64,000 bases of DNA, taken from assembly GCA_011799875.1 (NCBI GenBank), contig CM022297.1, forward strand, positions 362,270,921 to 362,334,920. The letters are read 5' to 3'. Origin of the DNA: Thinopyrum elongatum (Eukaryota > Streptophyta > Magnoliopsida > Poales > Poaceae). Position numbers and translations under genes: made by a program. Position 1 is the first letter of the stretch; each line of letters opens with the position of its first letter. Under the pieces are notes generated by a model. That model did not search any database. It saw only the letters and a list, made by a program, of their open reading frames with translations, and was not told where the DNA came from. Of the stretch, positions 45,925-57,660 are shown one piece after another.

Positions 45925-47049
45925 GATAAATTAGGTTCAATTAATCAAATTACTTAAGAACTCCCACTTAGATAGACATCCCTCAAGTCATCTAAATGAT
46001 ACGTGATCCAAATCAACTAAACCATGTCCGATCATCACGTGAGATGGAGTAGTCATCAATGGTGAACATCTCAATGTTGATCATATCTACTATATGATTC
46101 ACATTTGACCTTTCGGTCTCCAGTGTTCCGAGGCCATGTCTGTACATGCTAGGCTCGTCAAGTTTAACCCGAGTATTCCGCATGTGCAAAACAGTCTCAA
46201 CACGACGAACTATCGCAACGGTGCATACTCAGGGAGAGCACTTATACCTTGAAATTTAGTGAAGGGATCATCTTATAATGCTACCGTCGTTCTAAGCAAA
46301 ATAATATGCATAAAGGATAAACATCACATGCAATCAAAATATGTGACATGATATGGCCATCATCATCTTGTGCTTTTGATCTCCATCTCCAAAGCATCGT
46401 CATGATCTCCATCGTCACCGGCTCGACACCTTGATCTCCATCATTGCGTCGTGGTCGTCTCACCAACTATTGCTTCTACAACTATCGCTAACGCATAGTG
46501 ATAAAGTAAAGCAATTACATGGCGTTTGCATTTCATACAATAAAGCGACAACCATAAGGCTCCTGCCAGTTGCCGATAACTTTTACAAAACATGATCATC
46601 TCATACAACAATGTATATCACATCATGTCTTGACCATATCACATCACAACATGCCCTGGAAAAACAAGTTAGACGTCCTCTACTTTGTTGTTGCAAGTTT
46701 TACGTGGCTGCTACGGGCTTCTAGCAAGAACCGTTCTTACCTACGCATCAAAACCACAACGGTGATTTATCAATTTTGTTGTTTTAACCTTCAACAAGGA
46801 CCGGCCGTAGTCAAATTTGATTCAACTAAAGTAGGAGAAACAGACACCCGCCAGCCACCTTTATGCAAAACTAGTTGCATGTCTGTCGGTGGAACCAGTC
46901 TCATGAACGTGGTCATGTAAGGTTGGTCCGGGCCGCTTCATCCAACAATACCGCCGAATCAAAATAAGACGTTGGTGGTAAGCAGTATGACTATCACCGC
47001 CCACAACTCTTTGTGTTCTACTTGTGCATATCATCTACGCATAGACTTG
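45925..47049 (-). other. Copia-2 leader between primer site and gag
   Basis: About 1.1 kb without a conserved ORF, the usual long untranslated leader of BARE/Angela elements, which carries packaging and dimerisation signals in BARE1 (family knowledge). Confidence 0.6.
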
Positions 47050-47061
47050 GCTCTGATACCA
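47050..47061 (-). other. Copia-2 primer-binding site
   Basis: TGGTATCAGAGC on minus, one base inside the 5' LTR: the initiator-methionine tRNA primer site used by many plant copia elements. Confidence 0.9.
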
Positions 47062-47062
47062 C

Positions 47063-48809
47063 TGTTGGGAAACGTAGCATGCAATTTCAAAAAGTTTCCT
47101 ACGCTCACGCAAGATCTATCTAGGAGATGCATAGCCACGAGAAGGGGAGAGTATGTCTACGTACCCTCGTAGACCGAAAGCGGAAGTGTTTGACAACGCG
47201 GTTGATGTAGTTGAACTTCTTCTCGTTCTGACCGATCAAGCACCGAACGTATGGCACCTCCGAGTTCTGCACACGTTCAGCTCGATGACGTCCCTCGAAC
47301 TCTTGATCTAGCAAAGTGTCGAGGAAGTAGATGAGTTCCGTCAGCACAACGGCGTGGTGACAGTGATGGTGAAGTGATCCGGCAGGGCTTCGTCTAAGCA
47401 CTACGAAGATATGACCGAGGGTGTAATCTGTGGAGGGAGGCGCCGCACACGGCTAACCGTTGTTGGTGTGTGTACTAGGCGCCCCCTCCCCATGTATATA
47501 TAGGTGGGAGGGGGAAGGGAACAACCATGGGGAGCCCCAAGTAGGAGGGGTCCTATCCCAATTCGGCCCCCCTTCCTTATTTACCGGAGGGGGAAGGAAA
47601 GAGGAGGGAGGAGGGAAGGAAGGGGGAGGCCGAATCCCTCCCCTTCCTTCTCTATTTCCCTCTTTCCTTCTCCTCTGGTGCGGCCCATATGGGGGGCGCA
47701 GCAGCCCCTGCTGGCGGCTGCATTTTCCCTCTTGGCCCATTAGGCCCATATCTTTTGCCGGGGGTGCCCGGAACCCCTTCCGGTGACCCGATATGTACCC
47801 GGTACCCTCCGGAACACTTCTGGTGTCCGAATACCATCGTCCTATATATCAATCTTTACCTCTCGACCATTTCGAGACTCCTCGTCATGTCTGTGATCTC
47901 AACAGGGACTCCGAACAACATTCGGTCACCAAATCACATAACTCATATAATACTAAATCGTCATCGAACGTTAAGCGTGCGGACCCTACGGGTTCGAGAA
48001 CTATGTAGACATGACCGAGACACTTCTCCGGTCAATAACCAATAGCGGAACCTGGATGCTCATATTGGCTCCCACATATTCTACGAAGATCTTTATCGGT
48101 TGAACTGTTATGACAAAATACGTTATTCCCTTTGTCCATCGATATGTTACTTGCCCGAGATTCGATCGTCGGTATCTTTATACCTAGTTCAATCTCGTTA
48201 CCGGCAAGTCTCTTTACTCGTTCCGTAATACATCATCCTGTGACTAAGTCACTTTGCTTGCAAGGCTTCTTATGATGTGCATTACCGAGAGGGCCCAAAG
48301 ATACCTCTCCGATACTCGGAGTGACAAATCCTAATCTCAATCTATGCCAACCCAACAGACACCTTCGGAGATACCTGTAGAGCATCTTTATAATCACCCA
48401 ATTACGTTGTGACGTTTGATAGCACACAAGGCATTCCTCCAGTATCCGGGAGTTGCATAATCTCATAGTCGAAGGAATATGTATTTGACATGAAGAAAGC
48501 AGTAGCAATAAAACTGAACGATCATTATGCTAAGCTAACGGATGGGTCTTGTCCATCACATCATTCTCCTAATGATGTGATCCCGTTATCAAATGACAAC
48601 TCATGTCCATAGTTAGGAAACCATAACCATCTTTGATCAATGAGCTAGTCAAGTAGAGGCTCACTAGGGACACAGCGTTTGTCTATGTATTCACACATGT
48701 ATTTAGGTTTCCGATCAATACAATTCTAGCATGAATAATAAACATTTATCATGAATAAAGAAATATAAAATAACAACTTTATTATTGCCTCTAGGGCATA
48801 TTTCCTTCA
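47063..48809 (-). promoter_or_regulatory. Copia-2 5' LTR with promoter (1747 bp)
   Basis: On minus TGAAGGAAATATGCCC...CCCAACA. A TATATATACATGG box on minus (47494-47502 on plus coordinates) is a plausible TATA element pointing into gag. Confidence 0.85.
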
Positions 48810-50021
48810 GTTGGATCACTTTCCATCGCTTTGAAATGGATACCCACCCGCGCTTGCTTTGCATTTGGTACGATGGAAACTTCTTGCGTTCATGGAACTC
48901 ACGATGCACACTAGTCCAAAAGGTTGATGCCTTTTGTTCGGCGCTGACCTTGAGGTCTTGCCCAATGTCCCTCCAACACTCACAAAGGAGCTTGTCCTCG
49001 GCCGCCGTGTATGCCTTCGTCCGCCTGCTCTTGCGCTTCGGCTTCGCCCCGGTGGCTTGGTTGGCGAGCTCGTCCTCAAACAAAGGCTCCCCGTCGATGT
49101 CCAACTCATCCTCTTCCTCGAGGCCGTAGTCCTCCGGAAACTCGTGGTCGAGCGGGAAGCCATCAAGGTCCCGGCCGACCAAATCTCGCATGAAGGCTGC
49201 ATCCATGCCAGTTTGATCAAAGGTCGACGGCGTGAACGACCCTCGGCCGTCCTGGCTTTGTGTCTCATCAGGATCGTAGGCAGCCACGGCGGCACCGCCA
49301 GTGGGCCGCTGTCGCACAACCATCGAAGATGATGTTCTGCATGAAACGGTTGGCCGTGTTGTCATCGCCGGCCGCCGGCATTCTGTCGAATAGGTTGCGG
49401 GCGCCGGAGAGCATGTCAGCTGGCATCTCCCGCGGGCGTTTCCTCCCCCCACCGGATGACGAGCCACCGGCTACCAGTGTGGCGTTGAGGTTGATGGGAA
49501 CGGGCATGGAAGGCGCCACCACACTCACCTCCGGCGAGCATTTCCCGGAGAGTCGGGAGGCTTGCGGGTAGACGTGGAAGCGGGGGATCGGATGAGTCGC
49601 CGACGCGCGGGGCGACTTTGGCAGCACCATCCGAGGAAACGCCGACGAGCCGGTGCTAGCCGCTGCCACGGCGGCGTTGAGGAGCCTGTGCTGGCCTGGG
49701 TTTAACCCTAGGTACATCAGCGCCTCCCTCGATGCCGCCGTGATGCGGGCGTTGGTGTCCTCATGCTGCGCGGCGATGGCGATGGCGGCCGCGGCGATGG
49801 CTTCGTCCCTTGCGTCCGCCGCGTGCCTCTGGCCTTTTCTCTTCGCCGACTCCCTGGCCCGCTCCTCGGGCATCAACTTCTTCTTCGGCTTGGGCGCAGT
49901 GGAAGTCTTGCGGGAGGCGCAGGGCTTGCCTTTGCCGGAGGGGGCGGTCATGATGCCGGACGAGGCGAGGGAGGCGAGGCCGGCGGCGACATCTAGGTCG
50001 TTGTCCATGGCGAGCGGCGGG

Positions 50022-50615
50022 TGATGCGGTCACCTATTACAGATAGGGTCAAGGACCCATCATTTGGGACCCACAAGGGGCCCATCACCATCATAGGTAG
50101 GTCCCTGGATGACACCAACATTCGGATGCATGCACTAGGAGGTTCACTCGGGCGGCTCTACAGCACTCGGACAACTACAGGTCACTCGGCAGACGAACTA
50201 CCACTCAGACGTACTGGACAAGAAGGCGCCGTAGGAGCTACAACGGTCGAAGAATCCTAAGTCGTCGACTAAATAGAGTTATAGCTACCGTTACCTGTAA
50301 CTGCTGTAGTAGAGGCTCATTACACTAGTATCTGTCTTATTCAATGACATTAATTACCCCGACGGCGTGGGAGACATGGGGCTGCGACACACTCTATATA
50401 AGTTGCTCCCCTCTCCATAGCCGGGAGAGGGCAATCTTTGTAACCATATCTATCAAATCAAAGCAAGCCTTAGGGCACGAGACGTAGGGCTTTTACTTCC
50501 ACCGAGTGAGGGGCCTGAACTTGTTAAACACCGAGTGTTACACCTACGCCGTAGCTAGTCTCTGCCCCCCTTATTCGTACCCCTAGTACTCATTGTCAGG
50601 ATCATAACCCCGACA
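50022..50615 (+). promoter_or_regulatory. Gypsy 5' LTR (about 590 bp) with promoter
   Basis: Ends ...AACCCCGACA at 50615, next to the primer site. The start is placed at TGATGCGGTCACC (50022) but could lie a few bases either way or be truncated. CTATATAAG at 50394-50402 is a good TATA box. Confidence 0.65.
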
Positions 50616-50616
50616 G

Positions 50617-50635
50617 TTGGCGCCCACCGTGGGGC
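50617..50635 (+). other. Gypsy primer-binding site
   Basis: TTGGCGCCCACCGTGGGGC, one base after the LTR end, the typical primer site of RIRE2/Tat-type gypsy elements. Confidence 0.8.
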
Positions 50636-50685
50636 TAGGCATCTAGCAAAATTTCATGGTGTAGGTGGATTTCTTCATCAACATC

Positions 50686-52791
50686 ATGTCAGTCGGCGGC
50701 GAAATCCGCTTCGGGACGATCTCCTTCATTGCCGACGACTCAGCGTGGCTACGTGAGGCCCCGCTGGACGTGGAGGCATTGCCCGTCCACGGCGTGACGC
50801 ACTTCCGTGCTTCCTCCTACGGAGTCCTTCTCTGTCAGCCCGGCTCCATACCGAGTGGTTGCCCATCCCACCGCTATGCGTCGTCGCAAGCGCTCCGGGC
50901 GTTCACGGCTGCAACGCTGGATCAAGCACGCTGTCGCCACTCAGGCGGCGGCGGAACAAATGGCGGCCATCGAGTTCGATGAGCCCGCCCTCGACTTCTC
51001 CAACGGACCACTCGGCGATTCCTCAGAAGAGTCCGAGTCCGGAAGCATCGAGTCGACCGTCGAGATTCTCATGGCGGATAACTCCGAGCACCGCGTACCC
51101 CCAGGCTACACAAAGCCCAAATACGGCCGTGCGAGTACGTCCCATGTCAACACCGATGGCGGCCTCCCGGGCCACGAGCCGTATGTACCTCAGGCTCTCA
51201 CTCGGGAGCAGCGGGAGGAACTCCGCCGCAGGAACGACCAGCTCCTGAACACTCCCATCACCGGGACGACTCCCGAAGCGTTAGCCATGGAGTCGACTCG
51301 CCTGGCCACTCTGGCCGAGCGCGATCGCCTCGAACGGCTTCAGAGGGAGCTAGACGAACGCGAGCACTGTCAACCCAGTTCTAGTCGGCACAAACGCCGG
51401 CTCTACTCGAGTGACCAACCTCGTAAGTATCAAGTCCTTAGTACTCCGTTGCAAAACCTAGCAGCCGCCACTCAGATCGCGGATTCCATCCAACCCTCTG
51501 GCTCTTCGGCCAGAGAAGGGATTCGTCAGATCCAGGTGCTCCTCAAGACAGCACTATCGCAGAATGCGGCGGTGTCCCAGTCCAGAGACCGGATCCATAG
51601 TGCATCCGTGCGTGCGGAGACCGTCCAGTCAGCCCATAGTCCACTCGGTTCGGGCAGACGCCGAGCCACTTCTTCCTCTAGAGATCATCACGAAGATCGG
51701 AGGCGCGATCGAGTTGCGTTGCCCTGGCATAACGATGACTACGATCATGCCCTGATGCCTCCACCACGGGATGTCGCGTACGGGCGCCAGCCCTACGATG
51801 ACAGACGGACGCATGGCGGTGACCACAGACCGAGTCCTACTCGTCTGTCAAGAGACACTCGAGACCCGATGTTCAACGCGAGATCTGTTCTCGCTCAGAA
51901 CCTGGTCGACAGAGGCCGGGCCCTGCGAGAAGGCCAAGATCACGACGTGCCGAGTGGTTCCGTACCATCAGGTCCCGAGTGCTTCAGCCGTTACATACGA
52001 GCAGCTGAGATTCCCAACAACTTCAGGTTGCCCACGGGGATCACCAAGTTCACTGGCGAATCCAAGCCTGAAATTTGGTTATAAGATTACCGAGTGGCAG
52101 TCCAGATCGGCAGCGGCAACGATAATGTGGCCATGAAGCATTTTCTGCTGATGCTAGAGGGCTCCGCTCGGGCTTGGCTAACACATCTCCCGCCGGGTAG
52201 CATTTTCTGCTGGGATGATCTGGAAAAGGTATTCGTCAAGACTTTTGAAGGCACATACAAGAGAGCATGAGGTTTGGCCGAGTTGCAGTACTGTGTGCAG
52301 AGATAGAATGAGACTCTCCGAGAGTATATCCAGCGGTGGACCACTCTACACAATATGGTGGAGAACGTCACCGAGCACCAGGCAATCTGCGCCTTCAAGG
52401 CCGGAGTTAGGTATCGGGAGCTGAACATGAAGTTCGGTCGAACTGTGACCCCAACTATCAGTCGGGCTATGGAGATAGCCAACCGGTACGCCAATGGTGA
52501 AGAAGAGGACCGACTGAGGAGCGGTAAAAGTCAAGCAGGCGATGCTCATCAGTCGGAGAACAAGGGCAAGAAGCACAAGCGGAAAGCGGATGCCGGAGGG
52601 AGTGCCGAGGCCGTGGCTCTGGCCAGCCAAGGCAAAAAGAGCTCCCAAAAGCAGAAAAAGGATTGGAAGGGGAAGAAGCAAGTCACCTTGAAGAGCAACA
52701 TCCTCGACCAACCTTGTCAGATCCACACGAAGAAGGATGAAGAGGGCAATTTGATTTTGCCCAAACACACCACTATGGGTGTCGACTCCTG
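50686..52791 (+). pseudogene. Gypsy gag (degenerate)
   Basis: ATG at 50686 (MSVGGEIRFGTISFIADDSA). The frame slips near 50820-50840 to the one reading RRRKRSGRSRLQRWIKHAVA. The capsid part follows (FRLPTGITKFTGESKPEIWL), then a TAA at 52082-52084, AMKHFLLMLEGSARAWLTHL, a TGA near 52268 and a TAG near 52306, then NETLREYIQRWTTLHNMVEN. The TGA and TAG fit C-to-T changes of CGA and CAG. It ends in a lysine-rich tail (KKHKRKADAGGS) before the TGA at about 52790. No zinc knuckle is visible. Confidence 0.8.
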
Positions 52792-52800
52792 AAGCAAGAG

Positions 52801-55800
52801 ATGCGGCAAGATTCCTCTGGGGACAAGGATGCTGACGATGACGACGGAGACAAGGGTACTTCTGGGTACCCCAACGTCGAGAACGTCCTCATGATTTTCG
52901 CCGACGTCGAAAGCAAGAGTCGCCTCAAGGTCATCAACCGAGAGGTCAACATGGCAGTTCTGACTGTCACCAAATATCTCGACTGGACCAAGACACCAGT
53001 AACCTTTGATCAGTCGGACCACCTGGCTCACATACCGACCCCCGGGCGGCAGGCTTTGGTGGTAGATCCAGCCGTGGGAGGAGTCCGACTGCGCAAAGTC
53101 CTAATGGACGGCGACAGCGGGCTTAATATCATTTATGCCGACACATTGGAGGCGATGGGCATCCCGATGACCCGTCTCAGCAAGAGCAACATGCAGTTCC
53201 ACGGGGTAATCCCTGGGAAGAAAGCCAAATCACTCGGCCAGATCGCCCTTGACGTCGTATTCAGCAAGGAGAAGAACTTCTGAACAGAACGGCTGACTTT
53301 CGAGGTGGTGGACTTCCGAAGCGCTTATCATGCCATCCTAGGTAGGCCTGCCTACGCATGTTTTATGGCCCGTCCATGTTACGTGTATCTTAAACTCAAG
53401 ATGCCAGGGCCGAAAAGCGTGATCACCATCACAGGCAATCGGAAGTTGGCCGAAGAATGCCTCCAGAAGGGTTCCCAGATTGCTGACAAGCAGATGGCGA
53501 AGGCCGAGCTGGACGAATACAAGAAGGCGGTGGATTCGGGCGAACTATTGAAGTCCAAGAAGCCGACTGTGGAATCCGCTTTCTAGTCGGCATGAGAGAC
53601 GAAGCCGGTGCATGTCCACCCTGAGGATCCGACTGCTGCCCCGACCAACATCTCAACCACCCTAGATAGCAAATAGGAAGCCGCGCTCGTCTAGTTCCTC
53701 CGTGAGAACTGGGACATCTTCGCATGGGGGCCTTCTGACATGCCGGGTGTTCCCAGGGAACTGGCCGAGCACAGACTCCATGTCGATTCGACGATGAAGC
53801 CTGTCGAGGAGCATCTTCAGAGATCTTCCACCGAGAAGCGTAAGGCGATTGGCGAGGAGATAGCGCGACTCTTAGCCACCGAATTCATCCGAGAGGTGTA
53901 CCACTCCGAGTGGCTCGCCAACGTCGTCCTGGTGCCGAAGAAAGACAAGTCTCTCCGAATGTGTGTAGATTTTAGGCACATCAAACAGGCCTGCCCGAAG
54001 GATCATTTCCCTCTCCCTCGCATAGATCAGATAGTAGATTCTACTGCCGGATGTGAGCGGTTGTCATTTCTGGATGCGTACTCCGGTTACCATCAGATCC
54101 GATTGTACGGCCCTGATGAAATAAAAACATCGTTCATCACCCCATTCGGGTGTTTTTGTTATATCATGATGCCATTTGGGTTAAAAAATGTTGGGGCCAC
54201 ATTCCAGCGTATGATCCAGAAGTGCTTACGGAAGCAGATCAGTCAGAACGTAGAAGCTTATATGGATGACATCGTGGTTAAGTCCAGGAAAGGTTCCGAC
54301 CTCCTGACCGACCTCGGTGAAACTTTTGCGAACTTACGCGCTTTCGGCATCAAGCTCAACCCAACGAAGTGTACATTCGGCGTGCCAGCAGGCAAGTTAC
54401 TCGGTTTCCTCATTTCCGAACGAGGGATCGGCCAATCCCGAGAAGATAGGAGCAATCGTCCGAATGAAACAACCGGAACGTCTACACGATGTACAACGCC
54501 TCACAGGCTGCTTAGCGGCCCTGAGTAGGTTCATCTCAAGACTCGGTGAAAAGGCCCTGCCGCTTTACCGATTGATGAAGAAGTCTGACAGGTTCGAGTG
54601 CACTCCCGAAGCGCAGGCTGCGTTCCAGGAACTTAAAGCCCTACTTTCCACCCAGCCGGTGCTAGCTGCTCCGAGCAGCAAGGAGCCCTTGCTCTTATAC
54701 ATCACGGCTACGAGCCAAGTTGTTAGCACGGTCCTCACTGTGGAATGGGAAGAACAAGGCAAAGCCTTCAAGCTCCAATGACCGGTCTACTACATCTCTG
54801 AAGTCCACCTTCCAAGCAAAGGTATCCGCATTATCAGAAGCTAGTATATGGAATTTATCTAACTGCAAAGAAGGTGGCGCATTATTTTCAAGAACACTCG
54901 ATCACAGTGATAAGTGATGCCCCTCTATCTGAGATCATGAACAATAGAGATGCCACTGGCCGAGTGGCCAAGTGGGCCATTGAGCTCCTTCCACTGGATA
55001 TCAGATTTGAAGCCAAGAAGGCCATCAAGTCACAAGCCCTGGTAGATTTCCTGGCCGAATGTATTGAGCAAGAACAGCATGTCCCGAGTGTTCCCGAACA
55101 CTGGATGATGTTCTTCGATGGCTCCAAGATGCTCCATGGCTCTGGGGCCGGGGTGGTATTGGTGTCTCCTAAAGGTGATCGTCTTAGCTATGTACTTCAG
55201 ATCCACTTCGACTCCTCCAACAACGAAGCTGAGTACGAAGCTCTTTTGTATGGACTGCGAATGGCAATTTCTCTGGGAATTCGCTAACTGATGGTCTATG
55301 GTGACTCGGACCTAGTGGTGAATCAAGTCATGAAGGAATGGGATATCCGTAGCCCGGCAATGACTGGCTACTGCAACGCCATTAGAAAACTAGAAAAACA
55401 CTTTGAAGGGCTGGAGCTCCATCATGTGCCGCGACTCAAGAACCAAGCAGCTGACGACCTGGCCAAGATGGGCTCCACTCGAAAAACGGTGCCCAAGAAT
55501 GTGTTTCTTCAACACTTACACTCGCCCACAATCAAGGAAGATCCTTTTATGGAGGAGCCCCCGCAACCAGTTGGTCCTTCCAATCCGACTGAAGTAGACA
55601 TTCCTGCAATAATTGATCTGGTTCAAGAGATCCTTGTCATCACTCCCGAGTGGACAGAGCTGTACCTGGCGTACCTGCTCCGACAAGAACTCCCAGAAGA
55701 TGAGGATGAAGCTCGACAGATCATCCGTCGATCCAAGGCTTTCACCGTCATGGGAGACCAATTGTACAAGAAGAGCACGACCGGAGTCACTCAGTGGTGC

Positions 55801-56885
55801 ATATCACCGGAGGAAGGTCAACAAATTCTATAAGAGATTCACTCAGGAACCTGTGGTCACCATGCATCCTCTCGGACCTTGGTCGCCAAAGCATTCAGAG
55901 TCGGATTCTATTGGCCCCGAGCCAATGAAGCCACCCGAGACATAGTGGATCAATGCGTCGAGTGCCAGTTCTATGCGAACCAGTCACACAAGCCGGCATT
56001 CGCCCTGAAGACTATTCCCCTCACCTGGTCGTTCGCCGTCTGGGGACTTGATATGGTCGGCCCTCTCTGGACCGGGGCGAGTGGCTTCATGCACCTGTTG
56101 GTGGCAGTGGACAAGTTCACCAAAGTGGATCAAGGCCAAACCCATAAGGAAGCTGGACTTGGCCACTGCGATTCAATTCATCAAGGAGATTATCTTCAGA
56201 TTCGGAGTCCCACACAGCATCATCACCGAACAACAGGTCTAACTTCGACTCGGATGATTTCCGCGAGTTCTGTTACACCTAGGGCACTCGGGTCGATTAC
56301 GCCTCTGCGGCGCACCCGCAGTCGAATGGACAAGCCAAGAGAGCGAATGGACTCATACTTCAGGGGTTGAAACCTCGCCTCATGCGCGATCTAACTCACG
56401 CGGTAGGGGCCTGGGTGACCAAGCTACCGTCAGTCCTCTGGGGCCTGCGGACGACCCCGAATCGATCCACCAATCGCACCCCATTCTTTATGGTGTACGG
56501 GTCAGAAGCGGTCTTGCCGAGTGATCTGCTCCACAACTCTCCCCGAGTGGATCTTTACTCGGAAGCTGAAGCGGAGGAAGCAAGGCAGGATGGCCTGGAC
56601 CTTTTGGAGGAAGAACATGAGCTAGCACTTATAAGATCGACGTTGTACTAACAAGACTTGCGTCGCTACCACGATAGACACATCAGAGGACGTGCCTTCC
56701 AGGAAGGAGACCTGGTCCTCCGAGTGGATCAACAGAAACCTCACAAGTTGGCACCTCCCTGGGAGGGACCATTCTCCATATCCAAGGTCTTACACAATGG
56801 AGCATACAGACTGTATAACTTCAAGAGAGGAATAGAAGAGCCCAGAGCTTGGAACGCAGATTTGCTCCGCAAGTTTTATACTTAG
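52801..56885 (+). pseudogene. Gypsy pol: protease, RT, RNase H, integrase (degenerate)
   Basis: Protease region with VLMDGDSGLNIIYADTLEAM. RT with VVLVPKKDKSLRMCVDFRHI, FITPFGCFCYIMMPFGLKN and the active site AYMDDIVVKS. RNase H with FFDGSKMLHGSGAGVVLVSP and NNEAEYEALLYGLRMAISLG. Integrase with GFYWPRANEATRDIVDQCVE and WGLDMVGPLWTGASG. The C-terminus has RYHDRHIRGRAFQEGDLVLR and no chromodomain. At least four frame changes (about 54430, 54790, 56130 and 56330) and many stops interrupt it. GC-rich codons and motif wording fit the Tat lineage. Confidence 0.88.
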
Positions 56886-57048
56886 AATAAAATTTCTCCC
56901 TTGTAATAGTTAGTCCGAATGAACTTAGATGAATAAAAGTCTTGCTTTTTCCCATATATCGTCTAGTTCGACCTACAGTCGCGTCCCACTCAGGTGACTA
57001 ATCGCATTCAGAAACTAACACACCTCCAGTGGGTGTAGAGGTGAGAAA

Positions 57049-57660
57049 GCTTAGCTGCGAACCAGTTTTCGCCTAAGTCAAAAAATAATCCGAGTGAGGA
57101 TCTGCTGCACACTCGGGGGCTTAGCTGCGAGCTAGCTTTCGCCTAAGTTCAAAAATAATCCGAGTGAGGATCTGGTCCACACTCGGGGGCTTAGCTGTGA
57201 ACCAGTTTTCGCCTAAGTTAAAAAATAATCCGAGTGAGGATCTGCTCCACACTCGGGGGGCTTAGCCCCTTAGCTGCAAACCAGTTTTCGCCTAAGTTAA
57301 AAAATAATCCGAGTGAGGATCTGGTCCACACTCGGGGGGCTTAGCTGCGAATCAACTTTCGCCTAAGTTAAAAAATAATCTGAGTGAGGATCTGCTCCAT
57401 ACTCAGGGGCTTAGCTGCGAATCAGCTTTCGCCTAAGTTAAAAAATAATCCGAGTGAGGATCTGGTCCATACTCGGGGGGCTTAGCTGCGAACCAGCTTT
57501 CGCCTAAGTTAAAAAAACAGTCCGAGTGAGGATCTGGTCCACACTCGGGGGCTTAGCTGTGAACCAACTTTCGCCTAAGTTCAAAAACAATCCGAGTGAG
57601 GATCTGGTCCACACTCGGGGACTTAGATGCGAACCAGCTTTCGCCTAAAGTCAAACAAAA
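57049..57660. repeat. Nine-unit 70-bp tandem array downstream of gypsy pol
   Basis: Units of the form TTAGCTGCGAACCAG-TTTCGCC, TAAGTTAAAAAATAATCCG, AGTGAGGATCTGSTCCACAC, TCGGGGG repeat with a 70-base period (57051, 57121, 57191 and on). One unit carries a small duplication (TTAGCCCC near 57263). Such arrays between pol and the accessory ORF are usual in Tat-type elements. Confidence 0.92.

Larger units (their letters stand above)
40104..48809 (-). mobile_element. Copia-2: complete Angela/BARE/WIS-type copia element (8.7 kb)
   Basis: LTRs at 40104-41862 and 47063-48809 are flanked by perfect GTTGG repeats (40099-40103 and 48810-48814). On minus the LTR starts TGAAGGAAATATGCCCTAGA (right copy). 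The LTR style, primer site and polypurine tract match the Angela/BARE/WIS group (recalled). By eye the LTRs differ at a few percent of sites in the first 470 bases plus small indels, clearly older than Copia-1. Confidence 0.93.
39349..50008 (-). pseudogene. H3 ORF1: Harbinger Myb/NAM-associated protein, split by Copia-2
   Basis: The ATG at 50006-50008 opens MDNDLDVAAGLASLASSGIM, then a lysine-rich stretch (KPKKKLMPEERARESAKRKG) and a serine/glycine-rich part. The frame slips between about 49333 and 49262 (after MQNIIFDG). It resumes as DPDETQSQDGRGSF, an acidic part, then the SANT-like block KAYTAAEDKLLCECWRDIGQ and VSISKRWKVIQ. Copia-2 interrupts at 48810/40103; without it the frame reads VIQQECNKFCATFESIKSRP. 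Exon 1 ends at 40022 before GTATGC; a 100-base intron (39922-40021) precedes exon 2 (39921-39349), a coiled coil with RLEMKAEKQTRMLEMEAEKQ. Apart from the insertion only the one frameshift is evident, so decay is slighter than in H2. Confidence 0.75.
38983..50021 (-). mobile_element. Harbinger-like element H3 (split by Copia-2, right end lost)
   Basis: The left end GAGCAACTCCAACGCGCC begins at 38983 after TTA (38980-38982), the canonical PIF/Harbinger target. The body holds an ORF1 gene on minus. The far end past the ORF1 start is replaced near 50021-50033 by the LTR of the gypsy element. No transposase is present. Confidence 0.65.

Noticed and set aside
57049..57660. Regular 70-bp array resembling a CRISPR array
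   Set aside because: Repeats are contiguous without unique spacers, lie inside a plant gypsy element, and no cas-like genes exist.
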